This document shows, one piece after another, positions 6,966 through 14,807 of a DNA stretch of 24,715 nt. This DNA comes from JAKFVA01 sp046155225 (GTDB lineage Bacteria > Pseudomonadota > Gammaproteobacteria > Burkholderiales > Burkholderiaceae_C). A program made the translations under genes and the position numbers. Under the pieces are notes generated by a model, which was not told where the DNA came from, did no database searches, and saw nothing but the letters and a program-made list of their open reading frames with translations. The DNA lies in NCBI GenBank assembly GCA_046155225.1, contig JBJXED010000164.1, forward strand, positions 1 to 24,715, written 5' to 3'. Positions within the stretch are counted from its first letter, which is position 1. Each line of letters opens with the position of its first letter.

Positions 6966-9107
6966 TTAAATCGCCAGCGGATCGACATCCACAGCCCAGC
7001 GAATCACGCCCTTGCCCACCGGCTGTTTGCGCAGCGCGTGCAGCTGCGGCTGCCACTGGCGCAGAAAGCTTTGCAGCGCCCCGCGCGAGGGCGACTCGAC
7101 CAGCAATTGCGCGCGCTCGACATTGGCCACTCGCGCCATCGGCAGTGGCACCGGCGCATACAGCGTGACGCGGGGGTGCGCTGCGCTGGCCAGTGCCTGG
7201 GCCCGCGCCGCCGCCAGAAAGTCCTGCGCCAGCGTTTGGCTGCGGGCATCGGCGCGCAGCAGTGCCTGAAACGCAAAGGGCGGCAGCCCGGCGGCCTGGC
7301 GCTCGGCCAGCAGTTGCTGCGCAAACCCGGCGTAGTCATGGCGGCGCAGTGCGTCAAACAGGGGGTGCGCGGGCAGCGCGGTCTGAATCCACATCTCGCT
7401 GGTGCCGCTGCGGCCGGCATCGCGCCCGGCCCGGCCGGCCGCTTGCAGCAGCAGCGAAAACAGGCGCTCCGACGCACGGAAATCACTCGAGAACAAGGCG
7501 GCGTCGGCTTCCAGGCAAGCCACCAGCGTGACGCGGCGAAAGTCATGCCCCTTGGCGATCATTTGCGTCCCGACCAGCACGTCCACCTCGCCCGCATGCA
7601 CCTGCGCCAACTGCTGCGCCAGGGCACCTGCGGCGCGGCTGGCGTCGGCATCAATGCGCAGCAGCCGGGGCGGCTGGCCACCCGGCAGCGCCTGCTGCGC
7701 CAGCCAGTCGGCCAGGCTTTCTTCCAGCCGCTGCGTGCCTCGGCCGAGCGGCGTGATGTCCACGTTGCCGCAGGCCGGGCAGGCGCGCGGCACGCGCTCG
7801 GCCAAGCCGCAGTGGTGGCAGCGCAGCAGGCGGCCGCTTTTGTGAAACACCCGGTAGGCGCTGCAGTTCGGGCACTGGCTCTTCCAGTTGCAACTGGCGC
7901 AGGCCAGCACCGGCGCATAGCCGCGGCGGTTCAGCAGCAGCAGCGTCTGCTCATGCCGTGCCAGGCGTGCGCTGATGGCCTCCAGCAGCGGCGGGGCCAG
8001 CACGGTGCCTGGGGGTTGCTGCCGCATGTCGATCAGGCGCAGTTGGGCAAAGCCATGCGCGCCGCTTTGACCCACCCGCTGCGGCATGGCCAGGCGCAGG
8101 TAGCGGCCGCCCGCGCTGGTCTCGCTGCTGTCCGCCTTGCCCTCTTGCGGCGGCCGGCTGTGGTGCCAGCTCTCCAGCGATGGCGTGGCCGAGCCCAAAA
8201 TCACCTTGGCCCCCTCCAGTTTGCCGCGATAGACCGCCAAGTCCCGCGCCGAATAGCGCGCACCTTCTTGCTGTTTGTAGCTGGGGTCGTGCTCTTCATC
8301 GACCACGATCAGGCGCAGCCGCGGCAAGGGCGCAAACACCGCCATGCGCGTGCCCAGCACAATCCGCGCGCGGCCAGTGTGCGCCGCCAGCCAGTGCGCC
8401 AGCCGCTGCGCCGGCGTCAGGCCGCTGTGCAGGGACGCTACGGCAGCGGCACCAAAGCGCGACTCAAAACGCGCCAGCAGCTGCGGCGTCAAGTTGATTT
8501 CAGGCACCAGCACCAGCGCCTGGGCCTGCGCATCACTGGTCAGCGCGGCGTGCACTGCGTGCAGATACACCTCCGTCTTGCCGCTGCCAGTGGCACCAAA
8601 CAACAAAAACGGCCCGCTGTGCTGCGCGATCTGCGCCAGGCTGTGTGCCTGCTGCGGTGTCAGCGCGGGTGCGTCCGCGCCAGGCGCTGCGACGCTCGCA
8701 GACGGATTTTTGCGCCCGAGTCGGCGTGTCAGCTGCGCTGGGGTCAGGCTGCGTAAGGACGGCGGCAGCGCCGCCAGCGCGACCTCACCCAAAGAACGCT
8801 GGTAATAGCTGGCTGCGAAAGTTACCAATTGTCGCCACGGTGCCGGCAATGGCGGCAAGCCTTCCAAAAGCGCAGTGACGGGCCGCAGGCTGCTGGAGGG
8901 CGGCGACTCGGCGCTCTCAGGCGCGGCGTCCCACACCACGCCCAGGGTTTCACGTTTGCCCAAAGGCACACGCACCAGGCTGCCCGGCGCAAGTGGCAAC
9001 TCACTTAAATAGCTGAGCGGACCGACCAGGCCGGTGTGTGCTGGCGTCTCGACCACCACCGGCCATACCCGTGCTTGCACCGAGGGGGTTTGTACCGGGT
9101 TATTCAA
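6966..9107 (-). CDS. priA: PriA primosomal replication-restart helicase
   Basis: A 713-residue superfamily 2 DNA helicase of normal PriA length. The N-terminal DNA-binding domain is followed by Walker A (FGATGSGKTEVYLH) near residue 175, the DEEH box (VVDEEHDPSYKQQEG), and a cysteine-rich zinc region with four CxxC pairs running from LACASCNWKSQCPNC to CPACGNVD. Helicase motifs such as VGTQMIAKGHDF and QAAGRAGRDAGRSG follow. PriA reloads the replisome at collapsed forks. The first usable start is a TTG at 9107 without a clear ribosome site. An in-frame stop lies eight codons upstream. Confidence 0.95.
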   Translation of the reverse strand: MNNPVQTPSVQARVWPVVVETPAHTGLVGPLSYLSELPLAPGSLVRVPLGKRETLGVVWDAAPESAESPPSSSLRPVTALLEGLPPLPAPWRQLVTFAASYYQRSLGEVALAALPPSLRSLTPAQLTRRLGRKNPSASVAAPGADAPALTPQQAHSLAQIAQHSGPFLLFGATGSGKTEVYLHAVHAALTSDAQAQALVLVPEINLTPQLLARFESRFGAAAVASLHSGLTPAQRLAHWLAAHTGRARIVLGTRMAVFAPLPRLRLIVVDEEHDPSYKQQEGARYSARDLAVYRGKLEGAKVILGSATPSLESWHHSRPPQEGKADSSETSAGGRYLRLAMPQRVGQSGAHGFAQLRLIDMRQQPPGTVLAPPLLEAISARLARHEQTLLLLNRRGYAPVLACASCNWKSQCPNCSAYRVFHKSGRLLRCHHCGLAERVPRACPACGNVDITPLGRGTQRLEESLADWLAQQALPGGQPPRLLRIDADASRAAGALAQQLAQVHAGEVDVLVGTQMIAKGHDFRRVTLVACLEADAALFSSDFRASERLFSLLLQAAGRAGRDAGRSGTSEMWIQTALPAHPLFDALRRHDYAGFAQQLLAERQAAGLPPFAFQALLRADARSQTLAQDFLAAARAQALASAAHPRVTLYAPVPLPMARVANVERAQLLVESPSRGALQSFLRQWQPQLHALRKQPVGKGVIRWAVDVDPLAI

Positions 9108-9465
9108 GTGAAAAAGCGCAATTGCAGCTTAAGTGGTTGATTTGTAAAGGAATCGTGAATGATTCATGTAATCTGTGGATAACTTTGTTGACAGTTTGCC
9201 TTGACCCGCCGCAAACCCGCATCAACAGGGCGCTTGGCTGCATTGCCTCTAATTCAGGCAAATCATAAAATCTCTTATAAATCAACAACTTGAAATTGCT
9301 ACGGAGTTGATAGTAAAGCCTCTGGAAAAAAATCATGAAGCACTCCGGGAGATAGATTTTTGTGCATAAGTCAAGTGCCTGTGCAAAAAATCTCGCATCG
9401 TCAACCACCTAGGTACCCCGTACTTACCCGTTTGGATACCCGTACAGTATGCGGGCCTATTGGGC
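9108..9465. other. AT-rich gene-free region between hemE and priA
   Basis: These 358 bp are clearly more AT-rich than the surroundings and lie between the hemE stop and the priA start, both minus strand. They contain a perfect DnaA-box sequence (9174-9182), an inverted repeat TTGCCT/AGGCAA with a 7-nt loop (9243-9261) and AT-rich promoter-like runs around 9262-9300 that could drive priA. A 102-codon open frame crosses it on the minus strand, but its composition looks non-coding. No RNA gene was recognised. Confidence 0.5.
9174..9182 (-). promoter_or_regulatory. Perfect DnaA-box consensus upstream of priA
   Basis: TGTGGATAA on the plus strand reads TTATCCACA on the minus strand, the strict DnaA-box consensus, 67 bp upstream of the priA start in non-coding DNA. 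A single 9-mer can occur by chance, but its position upstream of a replication-restart gene makes DnaA control of priA conceivable. No cluster of boxes is seen, so it is not evidence of an origin. Confidence 0.4.
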
Positions 9466-10599
9466 TCAAAGCACGGCGTTTTGCAGCCCGCGGATTCTGC
9501 GCGAATGCGCATGCACCGCCGCCACCAGCACCGCCACATGCTCTGGCGGGGTGAACTGGCTGATGCCGTGGCCGAGGTTGAAGATATGCGTGGGGCCGCT
9601 GCCCGCGCCCGTGTGCGGCGGGCCAAAGCTCTCCAGCACCCTGAGCGCCTCGGCCTCAATCTGCGGCGCATCGGCAAACAGCACGTTCGGGTCGATATTG
9701 CCCTGCAAGGCCTTGCCCGCCCCGCCAACCTGGCCGCCCACCCGCGCGCGCGCCTGGGCCAGGTTCACCGTCCAGTCCAGCCCCAGCACCTCGCAGTCCA
9801 GGCCGCCCATTTCGTCTAGCCAGAGGCCGCCGCCCTTGGTGAAGACCAGCCGGGGAATCTGCGCGCCGCCGTGTGTGCGGTGCAGTTGCGCCAGCACGCG
9901 GGCGGTGTAGGCCAGGCTGAATTGCTGGAAAGCGCCGTCGGCGAGCACGCCGCCCCAGCTGTCAAAAATCATCACCGCCTGGGCACCAGCCTCGATTTGG
10001 GCATTCAGGTACTGCGCTACCGCGTCGGCGTTGATGGCCAGCATCTGGTGCATCAGGTCGGGGCGCTGGTACAGCATGGTTTTAACGAGGCGGTAGTCGT
10101 CCGAGCCTTGGCCCTCGACCATGTAGCACGCCAGGGTCCAGGGGCTGCCTGAAAAACCGATCAGCGGCACGCTGCCTTGCAAGGCGCGTCTGATGGAGGC
10201 GACCGCGTCAAACACATAACGCAGCTTGGCCATGTCGGGCACCTGCAGTGTGGCGATGTCGGCCTCGCTGCGCACCGGATGGGCAAAGCGCGGGCCTTCG
10301 CCCTGCGCAAACGACAGGCCCAGGCCCATGGCGTCGGGCACGGTCAGGATGTCGGAAAACAAAATGGCGGCGTCCAGCGGGTAGCGGGCCAGCGGCTGAA
10401 GCGTGACTTCAGTGGCGAAATCCGGGTTGGTGGCCAGGCCCATGAAGCTGCCAGCCCTGGCGCGGGTGGCGCAGTACTCGGGCAGGTAGCGCCCGGCCTG
10501 GCGCATCAGCCACACGGGCGTATGGGGCGTGGCCAGGCGATGGCAGGCGCGCAGGAAGGTGTCGTTTTGCAGCGGGGGCAGGGCGGATAGGGTGCTCAT
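9466..10599 (-). CDS. hemE: HemE, uroporphyrinogen decarboxylase
   Basis: HemE decarboxylates the four acetate side chains of uroporphyrinogen III to give coproporphyrinogen III in heme synthesis, in the cytoplasm. The 377-residue protein begins MSTLSALPPLQND and carries the family signature WLMRQAGRYLPEY near residues 30-42, the catalytic aspartate in FSDILTVPDAMG (Asp83), IGFSGSPWTLACYM and FNLGHGISQFTPPEHV near the end. The upstream extension to 10665 is rejected because it would be translated from terminator-like DNA. The ATG at 10599 fits the family. A strong terminator-like hairpin ends only 20 bp upstream of this start. Confidence 0.96.
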   Translation of the reverse strand: MSTLSALPPLQNDTFLRACHRLATPHTPVWLMRQAGRYLPEYCATRARAGSFMGLATNPDFATEVTLQPLARYPLDAAILFSDILTVPDAMGLGLSFAQGEGPRFAHPVRSEADIATLQVPDMAKLRYVFDAVASIRRALQGSVPLIGFSGSPWTLACYMVEGQGSDDYRLVKTMLYQRPDLMHQMLAINADAVAQYLNAQIEAGAQAVMIFDSWGGVLADGAFQQFSLAYTARVLAQLHRTHGGAQIPRLVFTKGGGLWLDEMGGLDCEVLGLDWTVNLAQARARVGGQVGGAGKALQGNIDPNVLFADAPQIEAEALRVLESFGPPHTGAGSGPTHIFNLGHGISQFTPPEHVAVLVAAVHAHSRRIRGLQNAVL

Positions 10600-10618
10600 A
10601 GACTGATTGTGGCAGGCG

Positions 10619-10645
10619 AAAAAAAGCCCAGGGCGTGCCTGGGCC
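10619..10645 (-). terminator. Rho-independent terminator of the thioredoxin-fold gene
   Basis: On the minus strand GCCCAGG and CCTGGGC form a perfect 7-bp stem with a 5-nt loop, followed at once by seven T residues (10619-10625). It lies 45 bp after the stop of the gene ending at 10690 and only 20 bp before the hemE ATG. Confidence 0.85.
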
Positions 10646-10661
10646 GGGAAAGGTTGAGCGG

Positions 10662-10681
10662 GCAATGCCTTGGGGCATTGC
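10662..10681 (-). terminator. Second hairpin after the thioredoxin-fold gene
   Basis: GCAATGCC and GGCATTGC form a perfect 8-bp stem with a TTGG loop, 8 bp after the stop codon. It has no T tract, so on its own it would more likely stabilise the mRNA 3' end than terminate transcription. It stands in tandem with the stronger hairpin just downstream. Confidence 0.55.
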
Positions 10682-10689
10682 TGCGGCGC

Positions 10690-11319
10690 TCAGCTCTTGT
10701 ATTTCACCGTGCAGCCGTACGGCGCACTGGTCGCCACCGACAGCGGTTTGCCCGCCAGCGCTTCATTCAGGCCCTGCTTGATGTAGTTGGTCGCGGTTTT
10801 GATGTCATCAACACGGCCCGAGGGGATGCTGTCAATGCCGCCGGCATAGATCAGCGTGCCTTGCGGGCTCACGATGTACATGTGCGGCGTGGTGCGGGCC
10901 GCGTAGTTTTTGCCGATGTTGCCGTCTTCGTCCATCAGCATGGCGGTCATGGGACTGGATTTTTCCTTGACCCAGGCGCTGAGCTGCGCGGGGGTCATGT
11001 AGTCCTGGCTCTGGCGCTCGGTGGAGTTGATGGCCAGCCAGACCACGCCTTTGGAGGTGGCCTCTTTCTGAACCGCCTGCATGTTGTCGGAGTTGTAGTG
11101 CTTTTTGACGAACGGGCAGTTCGGGTTGACCCACTCCAGCACCACGTGCTTGCCTTTGAAGTCACTGAGCTTGACGGTTTTGCCCGACAAGTCGGTGGCG
11201 GAAAAGTCTGGCGCGGGCTGGCCCACCGTGGCGGCGGCTTGCGCCAGTGTGGCACTGAGCAACAGCGCACTGGCGCTGACAGCGAGGAAAGAAGACTGAA
11301 TCAGGGAACGACGCAACAT
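10690..11319 (-). CDS. Secreted thioredoxin-fold (redoxin/AhpC-TSA-like) protein
   Basis: A 209-residue protein with a Sec signal peptide (MLRRSLIQ..., cleavage probably after LAQA) and a redoxin domain from about residue 30: GQPAPDFSATDLSGKTVKL, then the conserved block NPNCPFVKKHYNS, then TPHMYIVSPQG. The active site has one cysteine rather than CxxC. The only other cysteine of the mature protein is four codons into the C-terminal tail YGCTVKYKS, which could be a resolving partner. The ATG at 11319 is chosen because AAGGA lies eight bases upstream. It lies 95 bp downstream of dsbD on the same strand, so a shared periplasmic redox role is likely. The substrate is unknown. Confidence 0.82.
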   Translation of the reverse strand: MLRRSLIQSSFLAVSASALLLSATLAQAAATVGQPAPDFSATDLSGKTVKLSDFKGKHVVLEWVNPNCPFVKKHYNSDNMQAVQKEATSKGVVWLAINSTERQSQDYMTPAQLSAWVKEKSSPMTAMLMDEDGNIGKNYAARTTPHMYIVSPQGTLIYAGGIDSIPSGRVDDIKTATNYIKQGLNEALAGKPLSVATSAPYGCTVKYKS

Positions 11320-11380
11320 GGTGAACATCCTTTCAAGGGTTGAAACGCAAGGAACAAAACACGGGCGCTTGCCAATCGCC

Positions 11381-11429
11381 ACGCGAAGCTAAAGCTTCGC
11401 AATGGCACGCGAAGTTACAGCTTCGCAAT
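11381..11429 (-). repeat. Tandem 23-bp palindromic duplication at the dsbD stop codon
   Basis: Two units, 11381-11403 and 11407-11429, differ at two positions and both contain GCGAAG...CTTCGC. The first is a perfect stem (GCGAAGCT/AGCTTCGC with 2 nt between), the second has one mismatch. The dsbD stop codon lies inside the second unit, so the last codons of dsbD are duplicated just downstream of it. The hairpins may weakly terminate or stabilise the dsbD transcript before the next gene. Confidence 0.75.
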
Positions 11430-13643
11430 AGCACTGCGCACTTCAGGAACACTCAAAATCTCCGACAGCACCTGCGGCGGCTGGCCGCTTTTATAAAACA
11501 CATAGACCGGCACGCCGCTGCGGCCCAGCTGGCCAAGCGCGGCGGTGATCGCTGGGTCGCGCCGGGTCCAGTCGGCACGCAGCAACACCACTTTTTTGGC
11601 CGCAAAGTCACGCATCACATCGGCGTTGACCAGGGTGGTTTTCTTGTTGTACTGGCAGGTCACGCACCAGGCGGCGGTGAAGTCAACAAACACCGGCTGG
11701 CCGCTGGCCAGGAGCTGGTCCACCCGGCCCGGCTCCCAGGCTTGCCAGCCGTCCGGTGCGCTGGCGGCCGCAGGCGCCGAAAAATCACTGAATTTAATGA
11801 CATTCGGGCCAATAGCCCAGGTAAGTAGTGCCAGTGACGCTATGGAAATAGAAGCAACCACAGTGCGCGAACGGCCCGCCAGCGAAGCGCCCCACAGCAC
11901 CATCGCCAGCGCGACCAGCAGCGCCAGCAGTGCCCCCGCGCCGTCAATGCCGGTTTGCTGGCCCAGCACCCAGACCAGCCAGGCGGTGGTGGCAAACATC
12001 GGAAAGGCCATGAACTTGCGGAAGGTATCCATCCACGCGCCGGGGCGCGGCAGCGCGCGGGCCACCGCAGGAATCAGGCTGGCGGCCAAATACGGCAAGG
12101 CCATACCCAGGCCCAAAAAGGCAAACACCAGCAGCGCCTGCCACCATGGCAGCGCCACCGCGAGGCCGAGCGACGCGCCCATGAACGGCGCGGTGCAGGG
12201 CGAGGCCACCGCCACCGCCAGCACGCCCGACAAGCCGGCGTCGAGCGCCGGGTTTTTGGCCTGCAAAGTCGCCACTCGGCTGGGCAGAAACTGGCCAAAT
12301 TCAAACAAGCCCATCAGGTTCAGGCCAATCACCGTGAACAGCGTGGCCAGCGCCGCTACCACCCAGGGCGACTGCAACTGAAAGCCCCAGCCGAGCTGCT
12401 CACCGGCGGCGCGCAGCACCAACAGCAACACCGCTAGCGCCAGGAACGACAGCACCACCCCGGCGGTGTAGGCCAGGCCGCTGAGGCGGTGCGCGCGCCG
12501 GTTGCCGCCGTGCTGTGCAAAGCCCATCACCTTGATGGCCAGTACCGGGAAGACGCAAGGCATCAAATTCAAAATCAGTCCGCCCACCAGCGCGCCCAGC
12601 AACGCCGCCAGCAAGGACAAGCTTGCAGCCCCCTGGGCATTGGGCGGCAGGCTCTGCGCCGACACCGCGTTGTTGTTGGTCTTGAGCGCCTCGGCCAGTG
12701 CCGGCGAGATGCCGCCGGGCGCACCCACGGCGGGCCAATTGCCCTGCACCTGGGCCTGGCTGACCCAAGCCCCGGCGTAGCCGTCACCATTTTCGTTTTT
12801 GAGCGCCAGCACCACCGGCATTACCTTGGGGCTTTGGCTGCGCTGCGCTGCCAGCGGGATTTGCGCCGTCCATACCGCGCCCTGCCAGGCCTGGGTATAG
12901 GGCGCGCCGGTTTCAATCACTTCGGCGGTTTCCGGGAAGAACGAGAGGGTTTTGCCGTGCGCTGCGGCGGGCAGCCCGGCCACCGAAACTTCGATCGAGG
13001 TGGCCGACAGCACGACCTTGGCCTCGCCGTTGATGGGTTGGGGTTGCGCGGCAAATGCTGCCTCAAACGCGGCGCTGTGCAGGGCGTAGGAGCCTTGCGT
13101 CGGCACGCGCAGCGTGAATTCACCGTCTTCGGGGATGCACTCCAGGCGGCAGACCAGCCAGGCGGCGTTGAGCTTGATGGCAAGGTCACCGCCCAGCAAC
13201 GGCGGCTTGTAATCGGCGGTGAGGGTCAGCGGTACCGGCAGCAGCAGCGTGCCCTCGTAGCCGTAATTGGCCAGTGCGCCGATCGGGATCTTTTTCGGTA
13301 CCGGCCAGGCGATCTCGCCCGCCACCACGCCGGGCGGCAGGCTCCATTGCAGCTGCGTCGGCAAGCCCGAGTCCCCGGCGTTCTTCCAGTAGGTGTGCCA
13401 CTCGGGGATGTGCTGCAACTGCAAGCCGACCCAGACCGTTTTGCCAGGGCCTACCCCCTGCGGCGCATAGGCCATCAACTCGGCCCGCACACGCTCGCTG
13501 GTGACCACACTTTTCGCGCTGCTGCTGACGCTGCCCTGGCCCCAGGCGGGGGCGCCAGCAAGTGACAGCAAAAGCAGCAAGCACGCGGCAGGCAGTGCCA
13601 TGGCCAGCAGGGCTTTGAGTCGGAAGGGGAAATAAGGGTGCAT
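11415..13643 (-). CDS. dsbD: DsbD-type thiol:disulfide interchange protein
   Basis: A 742-residue inner-membrane protein that would pass electrons from cytoplasmic thioredoxin to periplasmic thiol proteins. A signal peptide (LLAMALPAACLLLLLSLAGAPAWG) precedes an N-terminal periplasmic domain with a cysteine pair (CRLEC, near 163-168). The membrane domain follows, with the redox cysteines in LNLMPCVFPVLAIK (~361) and ASPCTAPFMGAS (~483), then a C-terminal thioredoxin domain with AAWCVTCQYNKK (~661). All three cysteine sites are present. Start ATG at 13643 (or 13646); the upstream extension lacks signal-peptide logic. Residues about 595-620, joining membrane and thioredoxin domains, coincide with a copy of the dispersed repeat. 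Confidence 0.9.
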   Translation of the reverse strand: MHPYFPFRLKALLAMALPAACLLLLLSLAGAPAWGQGSVSSSAKSVVTSERVRAELMAYAPQGVGPGKTVWVGLQLQHIPEWHTYWKNAGDSGLPTQLQWSLPPGVVAGEIAWPVPKKIPIGALANYGYEGTLLLPVPLTLTADYKPPLLGGDLAIKLNAAWLVCRLECIPEDGEFTLRVPTQGSYALHSAAFEAAFAAQPQPINGEAKVVLSATSIEVSVAGLPAAAHGKTLSFFPETAEVIETGAPYTQAWQGAVWTAQIPLAAQRSQSPKVMPVVLALKNENGDGYAGAWVSQAQVQGNWPAVGAPGGISPALAEALKTNNNAVSAQSLPPNAQGAASLSLLAALLGALVGGLILNLMPCVFPVLAIKVMGFAQHGGNRRAHRLSGLAYTAGVVLSFLALAVLLLVLRAAGEQLGWGFQLQSPWVVAALATLFTVIGLNLMGLFEFGQFLPSRVATLQAKNPALDAGLSGVLAVAVASPCTAPFMGASLGLAVALPWWQALLVFAFLGLGMALPYLAASLIPAVARALPRPGAWMDTFRKFMAFPMFATTAWLVWVLGQQTGIDGAGALLALLVALAMVLWGASLAGRSRTVVASISIASLALLTWAIGPNVIKFSDFSAPAAASAPDGWQAWEPGRVDQLLASGQPVFVDFTAAWCVTCQYNKKTTLVNADVMRDFAAKKVVLLRADWTRRDPAITAALGQLGRSGVPVYVFYKSGQPPQVLSEILSVPEVRSAIAKL
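11790..11862 (+). repeat. Probable copy of dispersed repeat inside dsbD
   Basis: The plus strand reads tttaatgacatt, then ccaggtaag, tgcc, gacgctatgg and gaagc in the same order and spacing as the intergenic copies (ttttatgccg, ccaaggtaaa, tgcc, gcgctatg, gaagtgc). On the coding strand it encodes a hydrophobic stretch ASISIASLALLTWAIG, so it may have supplied part of the final membrane segment. The match is degenerate. Confidence 0.5.
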
Positions 13644-13737
13644 CATTAAGTTAGTTAGCCCGCATAGGAGGGCCGGGCGGTGTTTGAAGTTCCCCAGCAG
13701 CGGCGGCTTTGCGCAGCAGACTTTACTAAGATAGCGC

Positions 13738-14568
13738 ATGGAACTCAAATCCGCCTCCCTATTGCCCACGCCAGCGCCCTTGCCATCGCGCTATTGGGCC
13801 GAGCTGTGCAGCGCCGACTTTGCGCAGTTGCAGCAAAACGGCGCAGCCGCGCAATTGCTGGCGGTGCTGCCGCTGGCGGCCACCGAGCAGCACGGCCCGC
13901 ACCTGCCCTTGAACGTGGACTGCGCGCTGCTCGGCGGCATCATTGCCGCCGCCCTGCCGCACCTGCCCGCGGCGCTGCCCGCGCTGTTTTTGCCGCTGCA
14001 AAGCGTGGGCCGCAGCATCGAGCACGTCGCCTACCCCGGCACGCTCACCCTGCCTTTTGACGCGCTGCTGCACTGCTGGACAGCGCTGGGCGAATGCGTG
14101 GCGGGCGTGGGCGTGCGCAAACTGGTGCTGCTGAACTCGCACGGCGGCAATGTCTCGTCAATGGACATCGTGGGCCGCGAATTGCGCGCGCGCTGCGGCT
14201 TGCAGGTCTGGCTGGTCAACACCTTCCAGTTGGCGCTGCCGCCAGAAGTGCAGGCGCTGTTCACGCCCGAAGAACACCGCTTTGGCGCGCACGCCGGCGC
14301 GCTGGAGACCTCGCTCATGCTGGCGCTGGCACCGCAGCTGGTGCGGCCGCATGCGCTGGAAAACTTTGTTTCGGCTAGCCAGCAACGCGCCAGTGCGCAC
14401 CCCGTGCTGGCCCAAAACGGCGTCAAACTGGCCTGGGCCGCCGAGGACTTGAACCCCGCTGGCGCCGCCGGCGATGCGCGGCAAGCCAGCGCTGAAAAAG
14501 GCCAGGCGCTGCTGGCGGCGTATGGGCAGGCGCTGGCGCAGGTGCTGGAGGCGCTGGGAAAGTTCTAA
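13738..14568 (+). CDS. Creatininase-family amidohydrolase
   Basis: A 276-residue creatininase-superfamily protein. Metal ligands expected for this fold are visible: Glu50 and His52 in ATEQHGPHLPL, Asp61 in NVDCAL, His135 in LNSHGGN and Glu190 in HAGALETSLML. Members hydrolyse cyclic amides such as creatinine or N-formyl intermediates, or help modify peptides. Nothing nearby fixes the substrate, and no creatine-degradation genes accompany it. The start ATG at 13738 is divergent from dsbD with ~95 bp between them, so that gap must hold both promoters. It is the last gene before the accessory patch. Confidence 0.85.
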   Translation: MELKSASLLPTPAPLPSRYWAELCSADFAQLQQNGAAAQLLAVLPLAATEQHGPHLPLNVDCALLGGIIAAALPHLPAALPALFLPLQSVGRSIEHVAYPGTLTLPFDALLHCWTALGECVAGVGVRKLVLLNSHGGNVSSMDIVGRELRARCGLQVWLVNTFQLALPPEVQALFTPEEHRFGAHAGALETSLMLALAPQLVRPHALENFVSASQQRASAHPVLAQNGVKLAWAAEDLNPAGAAGDARQASAEKGQALLAAYGQALAQVLEALGKF

Positions 14569-14586
14569 AACGCGCCTTACCGCTAT

Positions 14587-14660
14587 TTTTTAAGCGTTTT
14601 ATGCCGCTGGCCAAGGTAAAGCTTGCCAAAGGCGCTATAGATTTCAAAGTGCTTTTAAGG
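14587..14660 (+). repeat. Dispersed repeat, copy B (left flank of accessory patch)
   Basis: Positions 14587-14627 (41 bp) are identical to 16801-16841. The similarity continues as gcgctat...aaagtgct. It starts 19 bp after the creatininase stop. Confidence 0.9.
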
Positions 14661-14807
14661 TGCAGCGTGTGGGTTACTGCGCCGATGGTTTTCCCCCTAC
14701 CAAACTTCCACCAATAACCGTGGCGGGGCTCGCTGCCGTAGGTGTTGAGCACGCTGAACTGGCCGGCGTCCACGTCAAAGGGCGGACGCCCAAAGCGGGC
14801 TCCTGGG
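14661..14807 (-). pseudogene. Possible coding remnant, unidentified
   Basis: On the minus strand an open frame reads FGRPPFDVDAGQFSVLNTYG and then SEPRHGYWWKFGRGKTIG, with the strong G/C third-position bias of real genes here. It has no start codon of its own: extending the frame upstream runs into the shadow of the neighbouring gene, and downstream it runs into repeat copy B. I read it as a fragment of an unknown gene cut by rearrangement, but chance coding bias is possible. This stretch holds nothing else that I recognise. Confidence 0.35.

Noticed and set aside
7038..8756. Long plus-strand frame (572 codons) opposite priA
   Set aside because: It is antisense to a gene with clear helicase motifs. 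The length reflects the high GC content, and the translation is Arg/Gln/His-rich without domains.
9174..9182. Replication origin
   Set aside because: One DnaA box only, with no cluster, no dnaA/dnaN/gidA neighbours and no iteron-like repeats.
9100..9408. 102-codon minus-strand frame upstream of priA
   Set aside because: It lies in AT-rich DNA, is rich in Phe, Tyr, Cys and Leu as expected of translated non-coding sequence, and has no family resemblance. It overlaps the priA start.
10600..10665. N-terminal extension of HemE by 22 residues
   Set aside because: The extension would be translated across a Rho-independent terminator, and the family normally starts near MSTL...NDTFLRA.
12489..13565. 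Long plus-strand frame opposite dsbD
   Set aside because: Same reasoning: a shadow of a well-supported gene with low-complexity composition.
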